64,000 nt of DNA from CAUZIR01 sp965250195 (GTDB lineage: Bacteria; Chloroflexota; Dehalococcoidia; Lucifugimonadales; UBA2962): NCBI GenBank assembly GCA_965250195.1, contig OZ252295.1, positions 310,001 through 374,000 on the forward strand, in the 5' to 3' direction. The notes under the pieces were generated by a model. The model was not told where the DNA came from. It was given only the letters and a program-made list of their open reading frames with translations, and did not search any database. A program made the translations under genes and the position numbers. This document shows, in pieces, positions 26,363 through 35,045 of the stretch. The first letter of the stretch is position 1. Each line of letters starts with the position of its first letter.

Positions 26363-26503
26363 CCAAACCTGATACTCATTTCCTGTTAATATGTTGGCAC
26401 CTTCTAGTTTTGCGGGTCACGTACTGACCTCATAGTCTTGTCTGACAGCCCTTCGACGGGTTTCCGCTTTGCTCTTAGGAATATGCACCGAATGGAGTTC
26501 GGT
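26363..26503 (+). other. Leader region of the RRM protein gene
   Basis: A 140-bp AT-richer region between the SDR gene and the RRM gene. Long leaders are common for cold-inducible RNA-binding proteins. No confident promoter or cold-box motif was identified. Confidence 0.35.
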
Positions 26504-26845
26504 ATGAGAATTTACGTTGGAAGTTTGGCAGAGAGTGTTACGGACGAGACGCTGAGAGCAGCGTTCGCCGCTTACGGAGAGGTCGCTTCGTGTGATGTCA
26601 TTACTGACCGATACACCGGCCAGTCCCGTGGTTTCGGCTTCGTCGAGATCCGGGACGCCGAGGGCGCACAGCAGGCGATCCGAGCGCTGGACGGCAGCGA
26701 CCTGAATGGCCGCACGCTGAGGGTCAACGAGGCCCGACCCCGCACCGAGAACCGCGGAGGCGGTGGTGGCGGTGGCGGAGGACGCGGCGGCGACTTCGGT
26801 GGCGGTGGCGGAGGACGCGGCGGAGGAGGCGGAGGCCGCTGGTAA
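26504..26845 (+). CDS. RRM-domain RNA-binding protein with glycine-rich tail
   Basis: A 113-residue protein. Residues 1-80 form one RNA recognition motif: RNP2 is IYVGSL (2-7) and RNP1 is RGFGFVEI (near 42-49). A glycine/arginine-rich tail (residues about 85-113) follows. It resembles the cyanobacterial Rbp and plant GRP cold-inducible proteins, which bind single-stranded RNA. The ATG at 26504 gives the exact family start (MRIYVGSL) and follows GGAG; the longer frame has no homology upstream. Single-gene unit with a strong terminator. Confidence 0.93.
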   Translation: MRIYVGSLAESVTDETLRAAFAAYGEVASCDVITDRYTGQSRGFGFVEIRDAEGAQQAIRALDGSDLNGRTLRVNEARPRTENRGGGGGGGGGRGGDFGGGGGGRGGGGGGRW

Positions 26846-26871
26846 GCCTCCCGCTAATTAGTTAGCAAGCG

Positions 26872-26912
26872 CAAAAGCCCTCACCCGGTTAGGGGTGAGG
26901 GCTTTTGTTTTT
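26872..26912 (+). terminator. Rho-independent terminator after the RRM gene
   Basis: AAAAGCCCTCACCC pairs with GGGTGAGGGCTTTT across a short GGTTAG loop and is followed by GTTTTT. The A and T flanks make it potentially bidirectional. Confidence 0.95.
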
Positions 26913-26934
26913 GTCGGCTCTCCGCAGGGCTCTA

Positions 26935-27030
26935 CATGCTCTTCGCTCAAGCGCTCATCGCTTTCCCGCGCGGGCTTCGCCCGGCTCGTCAGGGCTTCTT
27001 CGGGTTATGGCCTCATCGCTTCGGCGGACG
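26935..27030. repeat. Interspersed repeat blocks (locus B)
   Basis: Contains GCGCTCATCGCTT (26951-26963), GCTCGTCAGGGCTTCTTCG (26984-27002) and GGCCTCATCGCTT (27009-27021). The same three blocks occur at 10432-10537 in a different order. An internal GCGGGC-TTC-GCCCGG hairpin is present. The last block lies inside the final codons of the minus-strand MFS gene. Confidence 0.55.
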
Positions 27031-28246
27031 ACACTGTTTCTTGTTTATCAGGTCCGTACCCCAGGGCGCGACGCACGTACGCGCTTAGGACGCCGATGGC
27101 GACGGCGGTTATGCCACCGGAGACGGCCAGGGCGAACGGGGCGCTCACCGACTGGGCCAGGAACCCCAACAAAAGCCCCCCAAGCGCCGACGCTCCCCAG
27201 CCGAGCTGGTGGATGCTCGACACCCTGCCCCGGTACTCCTCGGCAACGATGCTCTGGAGCAGCGTGTTGTTGACTGTCCCGAAGGCCAGCGCGAACGCGC
27301 CCACCAGCGCGATGGCCACAATCGAAATCGGCAGCCACCCGACCAGGGCGAACGCGACGAGGGCAAGGCCCAGGCCAACACCGGTCACCGCCTGGACCCA
27401 CGCTGAGTTCTTCAGATTCACGAAGTTTGCCAGTACAAGCATCCCGACGAGCCCACCGATACCGCTGGCCAGCAACAGGTGACTGTAACCGTCGACCGGG
27501 GAGTCCAGAACGTCGGCGGCAAACGCCGGTAATAAGGTCAGGTAAGACGACGCGAAAACGCCGGTCACCACGCCGATGGCGATCAACGCCACCATCACGC
27601 CCTGAGACCGGATGTAGGAAAAGCCAGCCAGCAGGTCGGCCAGGGGTTTGTTGACGCCCGACACATCACTCGACGGCTGGGGCGTAAGCTGCGCGAACAC
27701 CACGACAGTGAATACGTAGGCGCCGCCGATGAAGAAAAACACGCCCGCGATGCCCCAGGCCTTCATCATCACCGGCAAAAATGTCGGGCCGAGCACTGCC
27801 GAGCCCACGCCGAGCATCGACTGTAACGCCAGTGCGTTGACGAGGTGCTCCCTGGGCAGCAGGTTCGGCACCATCGCCTGCCGAGACGGGATGTCGAATG
27901 ACAGGAGCACGCCGTTGGCTACCGAGATTGCGATCAGGTGCCAGGGCTCGATGACGTCGAACGCAACGAGGGCACCTGTCAAGAGCGCAGTAACGGCGAA
28001 CATGGCCCGTGTTGCCGTGACCAGCTTTACTCGGCTGACACGATCGGCTAGCACCCCGCCCCACATCGAGAGCGCCAGTATCGGCCCCAGGCTGGCGAAG
28101 GTGAGCAAACCGAGCATGGCCTCGGAGCCGGTGAGATCGTAGATGAGCCAGAGCCGACCAGCCATGAGCAGCCAGATGCCGATGTTGGATGCGGCGTTGC
28201 CTATCCAAAAGATCCGGTATTCCCGGTAGCGTAGCGCGGTAAACAA
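27005..28246 (-). CDS. MFS transporter (EntS/MFS_3-like)
   Basis: A 413-residue, 12-helix facilitator beginning MFTALRYREYRIFWIGNAAS, a typical MFS_3 start. The loop motif GGVLADRVSRVKLV lies near 63 and EEYRGRVSSIHQLGWG near 340. The TTG start at 28246 is eight bases after the stop of the deiodinase-like gene and lacks a strong ribosome site, so coupled translation is likely. The substrate is unknown. The extreme C-terminus (AEAMRP) is encoded by the repeat block Z described at locus B, suggesting that repeat insertion or extension shaped the gene end. Confidence 0.87.
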   Translation of the reverse strand: MFTALRYREYRIFWIGNAASNIGIWLLMAGRLWLIYDLTGSEAMLGLLTFASLGPILALSMWGGVLADRVSRVKLVTATRAMFAVTALLTGALVAFDVIEPWHLIAISVANGVLLSFDIPSRQAMVPNLLPREHLVNALALQSMLGVGSAVLGPTFLPVMMKAWGIAGVFFFIGGAYVFTVVVFAQLTPQPSSDVSGVNKPLADLLAGFSYIRSQGVMVALIAIGVVTGVFASSYLTLLPAFAADVLDSPVDGYSHLLLASGIGGLVGMLVLANFVNLKNSAWVQAVTGVGLGLALVAFALVGWLPISIVAIALVGAFALAFGTVNNTLLQSIVAEEYRGRVSSIHQLGWGASALGGLLLGFLAQSVSAPFALAVSGGITAVAIGVLSAYVRRALGYGPDKQETVSSAEAMRP

Positions 28247-28254
28247 TAAGCGGT

Positions 28255-28992
28255 TTAGTTCAGATAACGACTACGCAGGTGTCGCCCGGCGGCGGCACCG
28301 GAGGTGTTCTCGACGCCCTCGATGAACTCCCGCACGGCTTTCGGGCCGTTCTCGGCCAGCGCCCCGAAAAAGGCGTCAGAGTCGTTGGGGCGCCTGGGTA
28401 GCCACTCCACTTGAAATTGCGTCATCGGGACCCCCGATCGAAGCTCCGACACTTCGTGCGTCAGGTGGTCGGCGGCGACCTCAAGGTTATGCGGGTCGGT
28501 CCAGTCGGCCTTGTAGATGATCATCCCGGCCGAATCGACGATGAAGCTCATGTTCGGCAGTTTTCCGTATGCCCGGTGCAGCGCGCCATTCAGGTCGTCG
28601 ATCAGCATCGGTCGGCGCATGTCCCAGCGCTCGACCATACGCCGTGCGTGGGCGATCTTTTGGTCCATCGTCTCGTGGGGCGGCCAGCCCTCACCCGGAT
28701 GAGCCTCGCGGGTGTAAACGAACACGAAGCCGATTCCTTTCTCCGATGGCCGTGCGGCCAGCGGTTCCAGGGCCGGCGCCGCCAGCCCACAGTACGGTCA
28801 CGACGCCGAGCCGAACTCCACGATCAGCGGTCCGCCGCGCCAGAAGTCCGACAGCCGCACCTCGTTACCCGTGCTTGCGTCCACCACCGCACCGTCGGGG
28901 GCCTTCATGCCGGGCCGGATGTGGTCACGGAACCCGGCGAAGACCGCCGCGTCCATGTCGATGGGGAACGATTCGTAGTTGTAGGCGTTCAT
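28255..28992 (-). CDS. Deiodinase-like thioredoxin-fold selenoprotein (TGA = Sec65)
   Basis: Read through the TGA at 28800-28798 (minus strand) the gene gives 245 residues. The motif PLIVEFGSAS-U-PYCG matches the iodothyronine deiodinase/redoxin pattern LNFGSCT-U-PPF, with selenocysteine at the catalytic position and a U-x-x-C arrangement. FVYTREAHPGEGWPPHETMD (near 83) is the conserved EAHP region of that family, and the fold continues to SFIVDSAGMIIYKADW. The reaction in bacteria is unknown: reductive dehalogenation or peroxide reduction are both plausible. The ATG overlaps the stop of the upstream dehydrogenase (ATGA). A strong hairpin follows the TGA. Ordinary ORF calling splits it into two pieces. 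Confidence 0.88.
28770..28788 (-). promoter_or_regulatory. Candidate SECIS hairpin of the deiodinase-like gene
   Basis: On the minus strand GGGCTGGC pairs with GCCGGCCC (eight pairs, one G-U) closing a GGC loop. The loop occupies bases 21-23 from the T of the TGA and opens with G, in the expected window for a bacterial SECIS. Confidence 0.7.
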
Positions 28993-29942
28993 GTGGTCAC
29001 CATGTTGATCGGGTTGCCGTCCAGAAAAGCAAGCACGTTCTCCACCGCTCCCTCGTTCAGCATCTCCATGCCCTCCGGGGTGACGTCCGCGACATGGGGT
29101 GTAAGCACGACCCGGTCGCACGAAAGGATCGGGTCGTCGGGCGGCAGCGGCTCGGACTCGAAAACGTCCAGACCAGCCCCGCCGAGACGACCGTCGTTTA
29201 GGGCATCCACCAACGCGCCCGAGTCCAGCAACGGCCCGCGCCCCACGTTGACTACCAGTGCGCCCGGTTTCATTGCCGCGATCTGTTCCCGACCCAGCAT
29301 TCCCGTGCTTTCTCTGGTGAGTTTCAGGTGCAGGCTCACGACGTCCGAGCGAAGCAATAGCTCTTCGTACCCGACGTACTCGACCCCGATTCGTGCCGCC
29401 CAACCGGCATCGGGGTGAAAGGTCCAGGCGATTACCCTCATACCCAGGCCGATGGCCTTGAGGGCCGTCAGTCTGCCGATATTGCCGGTACCGACGATCC
29501 CCAGCGTCTTGCCTTGCAGGTACATGCCGTCCACGTTCTCCCACCGGCCGGCCTTTAGCTCGGCGGTGTAGTACGAAACGCGTCGGGCCGCCGCCAGCAT
29601 CAGGGCGATGGCGTGCTCTGCAACGACCGGTGCGGTGCGACCGGGCTGGTTGCTGACGATGATGCCCAGGCGCGACGCAGCGATGAGATCTATGGAGTCG
29701 GTACCAATGGAGCAGGTCGTAATCATCCGCAGCCGGGGCAACGACTGAAGCTCGCCTGCGGACCAGCGCACCGAGCTGCGAGTGTTGAGAATGACGTCCG
29801 CGTCCGCGACGCGGGCCAATTTTTCCTCGGCAGTCGTAGGACGATCTGTGTGGATGACCACCTCGCCAATCTCTCTGAGGCGGGCCAGGTGCGGCGAGGT
29901 CTGAATCTGCGGCGGGTAGTCCCCCGGCGCAACGAATCGCAT
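28989..29942 (-). CDS. D-2-hydroxyacid dehydrogenase (phosphoglycerate dehydrogenase-like)
   Basis: A 317-residue NAD-dependent dehydrogenase. The Rossmann motif LGIVGTGNIGRLTALKAIG lies near 149. The catalytic Arg is in VNVGRGPLLD, the Glu in DVFESEPLP and the His in VVLTPHVADVTPEG. There is no ACT domain, so a general 2-hydroxyacid role is as likely as serine synthesis. The ATG at 29942 starts MRFVAPGDYPPQIQ. The GGGAGGGG site lies rather far (about 13 bases), so a slightly different start is possible. First gene of the run dehydrogenase - deiodinase-like selenoprotein - MFS. Confidence 0.85.
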   Translation of the reverse strand: MRFVAPGDYPPQIQTSPHLARLREIGEVVIHTDRPTTAEEKLARVADADVILNTRSSVRWSAGELQSLPRLRMITTCSIGTDSIDLIAASRLGIIVSNQPGRTAPVVAEHAIALMLAAARRVSYYTAELKAGRWENVDGMYLQGKTLGIVGTGNIGRLTALKAIGLGMRVIAWTFHPDAGWAARIGVEYVGYEELLLRSDVVSLHLKLTRESTGMLGREQIAAMKPGALVVNVGRGPLLDSGALVDALNDGRLGGAGLDVFESEPLPPDDPILSCDRVVLTPHVADVTPEGMEMLNEGAVENVLAFLDGNPINMVTT

Positions 29943-30092
29943 GTCGGTAATCGAACCCCTCCCTATGCCAGTGTCCGGCTCCCAGTGTCCGATAGGCCAG
30001 CCGTTTCGATCAAGTATGGGGCCTATCTGAACGAGGGTTGGGTACCATCCAACGCCCAATCGGCCTAGATTTGCGATAACCTAGCCTGCAAA

Positions 30093-32102
30093 ATGATCCT
30101 CATCAGGCGCCTGCTGACCATACCTCTGGCCATCATTTTTTTTGCCCTGATGGTGCTCGCCGTGTTCCTGCTGGCCGTAAACGACCGGTTCCTGCAGTCC
30201 GACACTTACCCCAAGCTCTTGTCGGAGAACGAGTTCTACACCTTTGTCATGGGGCCCCTTCTGACGACGGCCCTGGACGAGGCCCGAGAACTGCCCGCCA
30301 GCGAGTTCTCAGAGGACTTCAGCGATAACCCGTTCGTGATGTCGGGCCTCACCACCGAGGAGATAAGCGCCTCACTCAATCGCGCCTTCCCTCCCGAATG
30401 GATGCAGGATCTCGTCGATACTTCTTTCGACCAGCTTGGCGGCTACATACGAGGCGAGCGTGACGAGTTCACGGTCCAGGTAGAGGCCGGCGAGCAGGTC
30501 AAGATCATCGTCTCTGAGTTCAAGTCCCTGATGAGCAAGGCGCAAGCCTACGACCTGCTGTACGACCAGGGGGTGGACCCGTTCCTCGAAGAGGCCGTCC
30601 AGGGAGGACTTCCCCTGCACATTGACGTTCCGGTGAGCCGCCTGACCAGGGCCGCCAGGACGATAATCCCGCCCGACTGGATTCAGGACCAGGTCGCAGG
30701 GATCCTCGACGAGGTGACCCCGTATATGGTCGGGGACACCAACCGGTTCCGCATTGCAGTCCCGTTCGACGACCGGGTCGAGATCGCCACCGAAGAGCTC
30801 AAAGACATCCTGGCTGAGACCGATGTCTATGAGGTGGTCTACGACGAGGTGATCGAGCCGCTGGTGAAGGACGCGCTCAACGACGCAATCGCCCTGCCGG
30901 TGGGCATCACTATCGACGAAGAGGAGGTCATCACCGCCATGCGGGCCGTGGCCCCGATCTCATGGGTACGGGAACAGGCAGAGGGAGTTATCGACGCTGC
31001 GGTCCCCTACCTGATCGGTCGAGATGACGACTTCGTCCTCTCCATCGACCTCAGCGACAACAAGGAGGCCACCAGACAGCAGCTGGACCTTTTGGTGGCG
31101 GACAAGCTGGAGGAGTTGCTAGACCTGCCGCCCTGCACGCAGAGCCAGCTCGTCGATCTGGCGACGGGGGGCGGCTTTTCCGACATTCCCGTGTGCATCC
31201 CGCCGGGCATGCCGGTCGCGGAGCTGGCCGACCTGGTCTCCGAAGGAATCGGCGATCAGCTACAGGCCCTGGTAATAGACAACATACCGAACTCCGTTGA
31301 GTTCACCCAGGCCACGCTGCTGTCACAGCTAGCGGCCGCGGGCGGCGAAGATAGCATCGAGCGCATTGACGACATTAGAGAGATCCTGTCAGACGGCTTT
31401 ACATACACCGACGCCGACCTCAAGGCGGACCTGGTCTCCAACGACATCGTGTCTCTGGAGACCTTCGAGGACATCCGCTCCTTCCTGGCCGACGGCTGGT
31501 CGTACACCGAAGATGAGCTGGAGGAGCAGGTGGTGGACGCCGGTGGGGCGATTGACACGTTCCACACCATCCGTGAAAACATCAACCGGGCGAACACGTT
31601 CCGCTGGCTCGTGTACCTGCCCATGGCCCTCATTTTGCTAGTCATTGGCATGCTGGGCGGGCGCACGTGGCGCAGCCGGTTCGCCTGGGCCGGCGCGTTC
31701 CTGACGGTGGGGGCGGCGATCGCGTTCATAGCCTCCGGCCCCGTCTACGACGAGTTCGGCACTCCACGCATCGACGACCTGAAGGATCGCATCCGCGAGG
31801 AGATCCAGACGGAGGGGATCTACTTCGTTGAGACCCGCGCTCTCGCCACCGAGAAGTTGTTAGAGATCTCCCAAGCATTGGCCGACGACTTCAGAAAGAG
31901 CATGTACGCCGGCAGCCGCAACCTGCTCATCGCCGGGCTGCTGATAATGGCATTGTCGATCGGTTGGAGCTTCCTGGGGAGGATGATCGTCCGCGGCCGC
32001 GAACGGACCCGCTGGCCGAGCGTACAGGGCGCTAGTGCCGGACAGAGCGACTACTCGGACATATCTCGAGACGCCAAGGACGAACACGAACGGGGCGACT
32101 GA
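30093..32102 (+). CDS. Large membrane protein with three internal repeats, unknown function
   Basis: A 669-residue protein I do not recognise. Residues about 3-27 form one membrane segment; three more lie near 505-525, 530-550 and 610-630. The long region between is predicted outside the cytoplasm. It holds three related repeats of about 100 residues, each built around PPEWMQDLVDTSFDQLGGYI, PPDWIQDQVAGILDEVTPYM or PISWVREQAEGVIDAAVPYL. Each motif is followed by a charged stretch and a D-x-x-Y-D-x-x-x-x-P-type helix. A second short duplication, EDIRSFLADGWSYTEDELEE versus DDIREILSDGFTYTDADLKA, lies near 425-475. It could be an envelope sensor or structural protein. It stands alone between divergent and convergent neighbours. 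Confidence 0.75.
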   Translation: MILIRRLLTIPLAIIFFALMVLAVFLLAVNDRFLQSDTYPKLLSENEFYTFVMGPLLTTALDEARELPASEFSEDFSDNPFVMSGLTTEEISASLNRAFPPEWMQDLVDTSFDQLGGYIRGERDEFTVQVEAGEQVKIIVSEFKSLMSKAQAYDLLYDQGVDPFLEEAVQGGLPLHIDVPVSRLTRAARTIIPPDWIQDQVAGILDEVTPYMVGDTNRFRIAVPFDDRVEIATEELKDILAETDVYEVVYDEVIEPLVKDALNDAIALPVGITIDEEEVITAMRAVAPISWVREQAEGVIDAAVPYLIGRDDDFVLSIDLSDNKEATRQQLDLLVADKLEELLDLPPCTQSQLVDLATGGGFSDIPVCIPPGMPVAELADLVSEGIGDQLQALVIDNIPNSVEFTQATLLSQLAAAGGEDSIERIDDIREILSDGFTYTDADLKADLVSNDIVSLETFEDIRSFLADGWSYTEDELEEQVVDAGGAIDTFHTIRENINRANTFRWLVYLPMALILLVIGMLGGRTWRSRFAWAGAFLTVGAAIAFIASGPVYDEFGTPRIDDLKDRIREEIQTEGIYFVETRALATEKLLEISQALADDFRKSMYAGSRNLLIAGLLIMALSIGWSFLGRMIVRGRERTRWPSVQGASAGQSDYSDISRDAKDEHERGD

Positions 32103-32121
32103 CGGCAGACGCGATTCGGAG

Positions 32122-33063
32122 TCACCCCAGAATCGCGTCGATCTCTCCCAAGTCCTGCTCGGTCAGTTGCCACTCGACTGAGGCCGCGTTGGCCCGAATC
32201 TGCTCGGCGCTGGTCGCCCCGGCTATGACTGAACTGACCGAGGGCCGGGCCAGCAGCCAGGCGAACGCCAACTCCAAAAGCGTGTGGCCGCGCTTCTTAC
32301 TGAACTCTTCGAGCCCTTCAAGTACGTCGAAATTGGCCGACTCAAGCGGGCCTGTTCTCGACGCCAGTCTCGTCCCTGCCGGTGCCTTCTCCCCCCGCCG
32401 ATACTTACCGGTCAGCAGGCCGTGCTCCAGCGGGAAGTAAGGCAGCACCCCGACGCCGTAATGATCACAGAACGGGAGCAGTTCCCTCTCCACGTCGCGA
32501 TTTAGCAGGCTGTAGGCGGGCTGTACCGCGACCATGGGCGACAGGCCCTCCGCCTTCGACGTCCAGATCGCCTCGCACACCCGCCAGGCCTCGAAATTGG
32601 AGCAGCCAACGTAGCGAACCTTGCCCTGGCGAACGAGATCTTCCAGCGCCCGCAACGTCTCTTCAATGGGTGTCATGTTATCTACCTGGTGGAGCTGGTA
32701 GAGGTCGATGTAGTCGGTTTGCAGCCGACCCAGGCTCTGCTCTACCTCGTACATGATCGCCTTGCGAGACAGGCCCTCGCGATTGGGGCCCTCGCCCATG
32801 CGTCCGTGGACCTTAGTAGCTATAACCGCTTCCTCGCGCTTGCCCTTTAGCGCCAGGCCGATGTACTCCTCCGACCTGCCCGCGCCGTAGGCGTTGGCCG
32901 TGTCGATGGTGTTGACTCCCACGTCCATCGAGGCGTCGATTAGCTCCGCTACCTCTTTCGGGCCCATGTGGAACGGCCAACGCGAGTTGTCGCCGAAGTT
33001 GTTGGTGCCCAGGCCTATGGCCGAGACTTCGAGGCCGGATTTCCCTAATCGTCGATATTGCAT
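32122..33063 (-). CDS. Aldo/keto reductase
   Basis: A 313-residue AKR starting MQYRRLGKSGLEVSAIGLGT. The tetrad is visible as Asp and Tyr in NTIDTANAYGAGRSEE (near 51-66), Lys in VIATKVHGR and His in LYQLHQVD. The cofactor loop AGATSAEQIRANAASVEW is near the C-terminus. Resembles the Kv-beta/YhdN branch of AKRs that reduce aldehydes with NADPH. Monocistronic; convergent with the repeat membrane protein. Only distantly related to the AKR at 8984. Confidence 0.9.
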   Translation of the reverse strand: MQYRRLGKSGLEVSAIGLGTNNFGDNSRWPFHMGPKEVAELIDASMDVGVNTIDTANAYGAGRSEEYIGLALKGKREEAVIATKVHGRMGEGPNREGLSRKAIMYEVEQSLGRLQTDYIDLYQLHQVDNMTPIEETLRALEDLVRQGKVRYVGCSNFEAWRVCEAIWTSKAEGLSPMVAVQPAYSLLNRDVERELLPFCDHYGVGVLPYFPLEHGLLTGKYRRGEKAPAGTRLASRTGPLESANFDVLEGLEEFSKKRGHTLLELAFAWLLARPSVSSVIAGATSAEQIRANAASVEWQLTEQDLGEIDAILG

Positions 33064-33116
33064 TTCCCCTCCCCTGATCCCCGTTAGTCTATCGGCCCGC
33101 CCGAACTGGGCGGCCG

Positions 33117-33812
33117 CTAAGGCCGAACCGGCCGGGCGACCAGCAGCCCGTCTTGCCGCTCAATTTCAATCGCGAAGTCTGCCGAGTCGATGCGCAATGC
33201 CATCTCCAAGTCATTGGGGTGGTATTGGCTCTGGGCCGGGTCGTGATACTTCTGGGACTCTTCCCCCGCAAGTACCAGGACGCGTACGGCCGCGGGATCC
33301 GGCCGCCTGCCGGCCATGAGGTTTTTCAGGTACAGCGCGCATTGCTCGTCCTCGTCCGACCTGATCGTTCCCCAGGCACCCATCGCAGCCAGAGTTACGT
33401 GCTCTGGGCGCAGTCCCTTCACGACCGCGGCGGTGGCCTTAGCGTTCACCAGCGAAGCGGCGAAGATTCGGTCGGCGCCGGCTGCCGCGGCCAACGCGAC
33501 CCCCGTGGTCCCTGCCCGAGTTGACTGTGCGATCACCTTGCCGGTCAGGTCCGCACCGGCCAGCTCGTGAGGCGAGTTACCGAAATCGAAGCCGTCGGGC
33601 TTGCGACCGGCCACCTCGCCGACGCAGAGTTCGACCGCGCCGCTGTCCCGCAGTGCAAGCGCCTCTTCCACTTCGGCGACCATGAGTATCCGGTCCGCGC
33701 CCCCTTCGAACGCGACCACAGCAGACGTGAAGGCTCGCAGCACGTCGATCACTACGGCCGTGCCCTTCGCACGCCGCGCCCGTTCGATCAGGCTTTGGAT
33801 TACCACTTCCAC
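33117..33812 (-). CDS. comB: 2-phosphosulfolactate phosphatase family protein (ComB)
   Basis: A 231-residue ComB-fold phosphatase. Family motifs AVVIDVLRAFTSAVVAFEGG (near 18), VGEVAGRKPDGFDFGNSPHE (near 64) and IAQSTRAGTTG (near 93) with LVNAKATA are all present. In coenzyme M and sulfolactate pathways ComB dephosphorylates 2-phosphosulfolactate; in many bacteria it occurs without the other Com genes and its true substrate is unknown. No comA or comC is in the window. Separated by 18 bases from the flavoprotein gene upstream (start of this gene at 33812), so possibly cotranscribed with 33831-36925. Confidence 0.85.
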   Translation of the reverse strand: MEVVIQSLIERARRAKGTAVVIDVLRAFTSAVVAFEGGADRILMVAEVEEALALRDSGAVELCVGEVAGRKPDGFDFGNSPHELAGADLTGKVIAQSTRAGTTGVALAAAAGADRIFAASLVNAKATAAVVKGLRPEHVTLAAMGAWGTIRSDEDEQCALYLKNLMAGRRPDPAAVRVLVLAGEESQKYHDPAQSQYHPNDLEMALRIDSADFAIEIERQDGLLVARPVRP

Positions 33813-33830
33813 TAGGCTACGGCCAAGACT

Positions 33831-35030
33831 TTAGGCCCTGCGGAATCCCGGCCGAAAGATGACCAGCGCACCCCAGGCCTTGGCGATCGGCCAGGCCTTG
33901 CCAAGCCGCCGCTTGATGTGCAGATAAGACCGCTTCCCCGTGAGCAGATCGCTGACGAGGCCCCAGACGCTCTCACCCCTCCGTGCCAGGTTGAAAAACA
34001 ACTTTGGAGACACATGAAACAAGCCGTGCAGGTACCTCCCCGCGGCGATTTCGGGCAGCAGCTCACCAGCCAGCTCGTTCTCGTAGCCGGAGAGATCTGC
34101 GACCTTCCCAGAGATTAGTAGTTCGGCGGCCACCGCTGCGGCTCGGCCGCTATAGATCGCGCCGTAAATCCCCTCCCCGGTCAGCGGATCGACCAGCCCG
34201 GCCGCATCACCTACCAGCATTACCCGGCCCTTCCAAACCGGCGACCGACCGCGCCGTACCGGCAGGTAGTGGCCTCTCACCCCCCAAGCGGTGTCCGGGT
34301 CGAGGCCGTAGCGGCGAACCTGCTCGGCGAGCATGGTCCGAAGCTGGGGACCGCTCGAGCGCCAGCCCCCGATGCCGACGTTGACGTGGTCCGCCTTTGG
34401 GAAGGCCCACCCGTATCCTCCTCCGACGTCTCCGAAGTCGAACGCGATCAGGCTGTCCCAATCGTAGTTCGCCCCCGGTGACGCCGAGTCATTGCCCACC
34501 CCCGGCGCCGGAGAGTAATTGCCCTCCAGGGCGACGCCCCTATTGACGTCGACGCGAAGTCCCAGACGTCGAGCGACCGGGCCGTTGACACCATCGGCTC
34601 CTATCAGAACCCGGGCGCGAAATTCCTCGCCGCCCGCCTGCACGTTCGCACCGTCCTTGCGCGGTGTTACGGCATCAACGCGGCGTCCAGGGAAAAAGCC
34701 GGCCCCGGCCTCTACGGCCTTGCCCACCAGAAAGTCGTCGAGCCTCGATCGCTGTGTCAGGTAAACGAGCGGGGCGTCCGACCTGCGCGTAAACGCTAAC
34801 TCTCCCCGCCAGGAGAAGCGGACATCACACACCCGTCGCTCCACCACCGGGTCGATATCGAACGGCAGAAGTGCCGCAGCTCGGGCCGTGACGCCTCCGC
34901 CGCATGGCTTGTCCCTGGGAAACTCGGCCCGGTCCAACAGCGCCGTTGACAGACCCCGGGCGGCACTCTCGCGGGCAGCCGTGCTACCGGCGGGACCGGC
35001 GCCGACGACTACAACGTCGAAACTTGCCAA
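33831..35030 (-). CDS. Geranylgeranyl reductase family FAD-dependent oxidoreductase
   Basis: A 399-residue flavoprotein with FAD motif DVVVVGAGPAGSTAARESAA (near 5-24), the family signature FPRDKPCGGGVTARA (near 37), and a second FAD motif VMLVGDAAGLVDPLTGEGI near 272. The KPCGGGV box is diagnostic of geranylgeranyl/digeranylgeranyl reductases, which saturate isoprenoid side chains of quinones or lipids. It lies next to ispH, an isoprenoid precursor gene, which supports that role. Part of a tight minus-strand run ispH - SMP-30 - this gene - comB. Confidence 0.9.
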   Translation of the reverse strand: MASFDVVVVGAGPAGSTAARESAARGLSTALLDRAEFPRDKPCGGGVTARAAALLPFDIDPVVERRVCDVRFSWRGELAFTRRSDAPLVYLTQRSRLDDFLVGKAVEAGAGFFPGRRVDAVTPRKDGANVQAGGEEFRARVLIGADGVNGPVARRLGLRVDVNRGVALEGNYSPAPGVGNDSASPGANYDWDSLIAFDFGDVGGGYGWAFPKADHVNVGIGGWRSSGPQLRTMLAEQVRRYGLDPDTAWGVRGHYLPVRRGRSPVWKGRVMLVGDAAGLVDPLTGEGIYGAIYSGRAAAVAAELLISGKVADLSGYENELAGELLPEIAAGRYLHGLFHVSPKLFFNLARRGESVWGLVSDLLTGKRSYLHIKRRLGKAWPIAKAWGALVIFRPGFRRA

Positions 35031-35045
35031 GTCGGGACCTGTGGT

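Noticed and set aside
32100..32150. TGA at the end of the 669-residue membrane protein as a further recoding site
   Set aside because: The downstream frame reads basic residues with no redox motif and enters the convergent gene; a normal stop is likelier.
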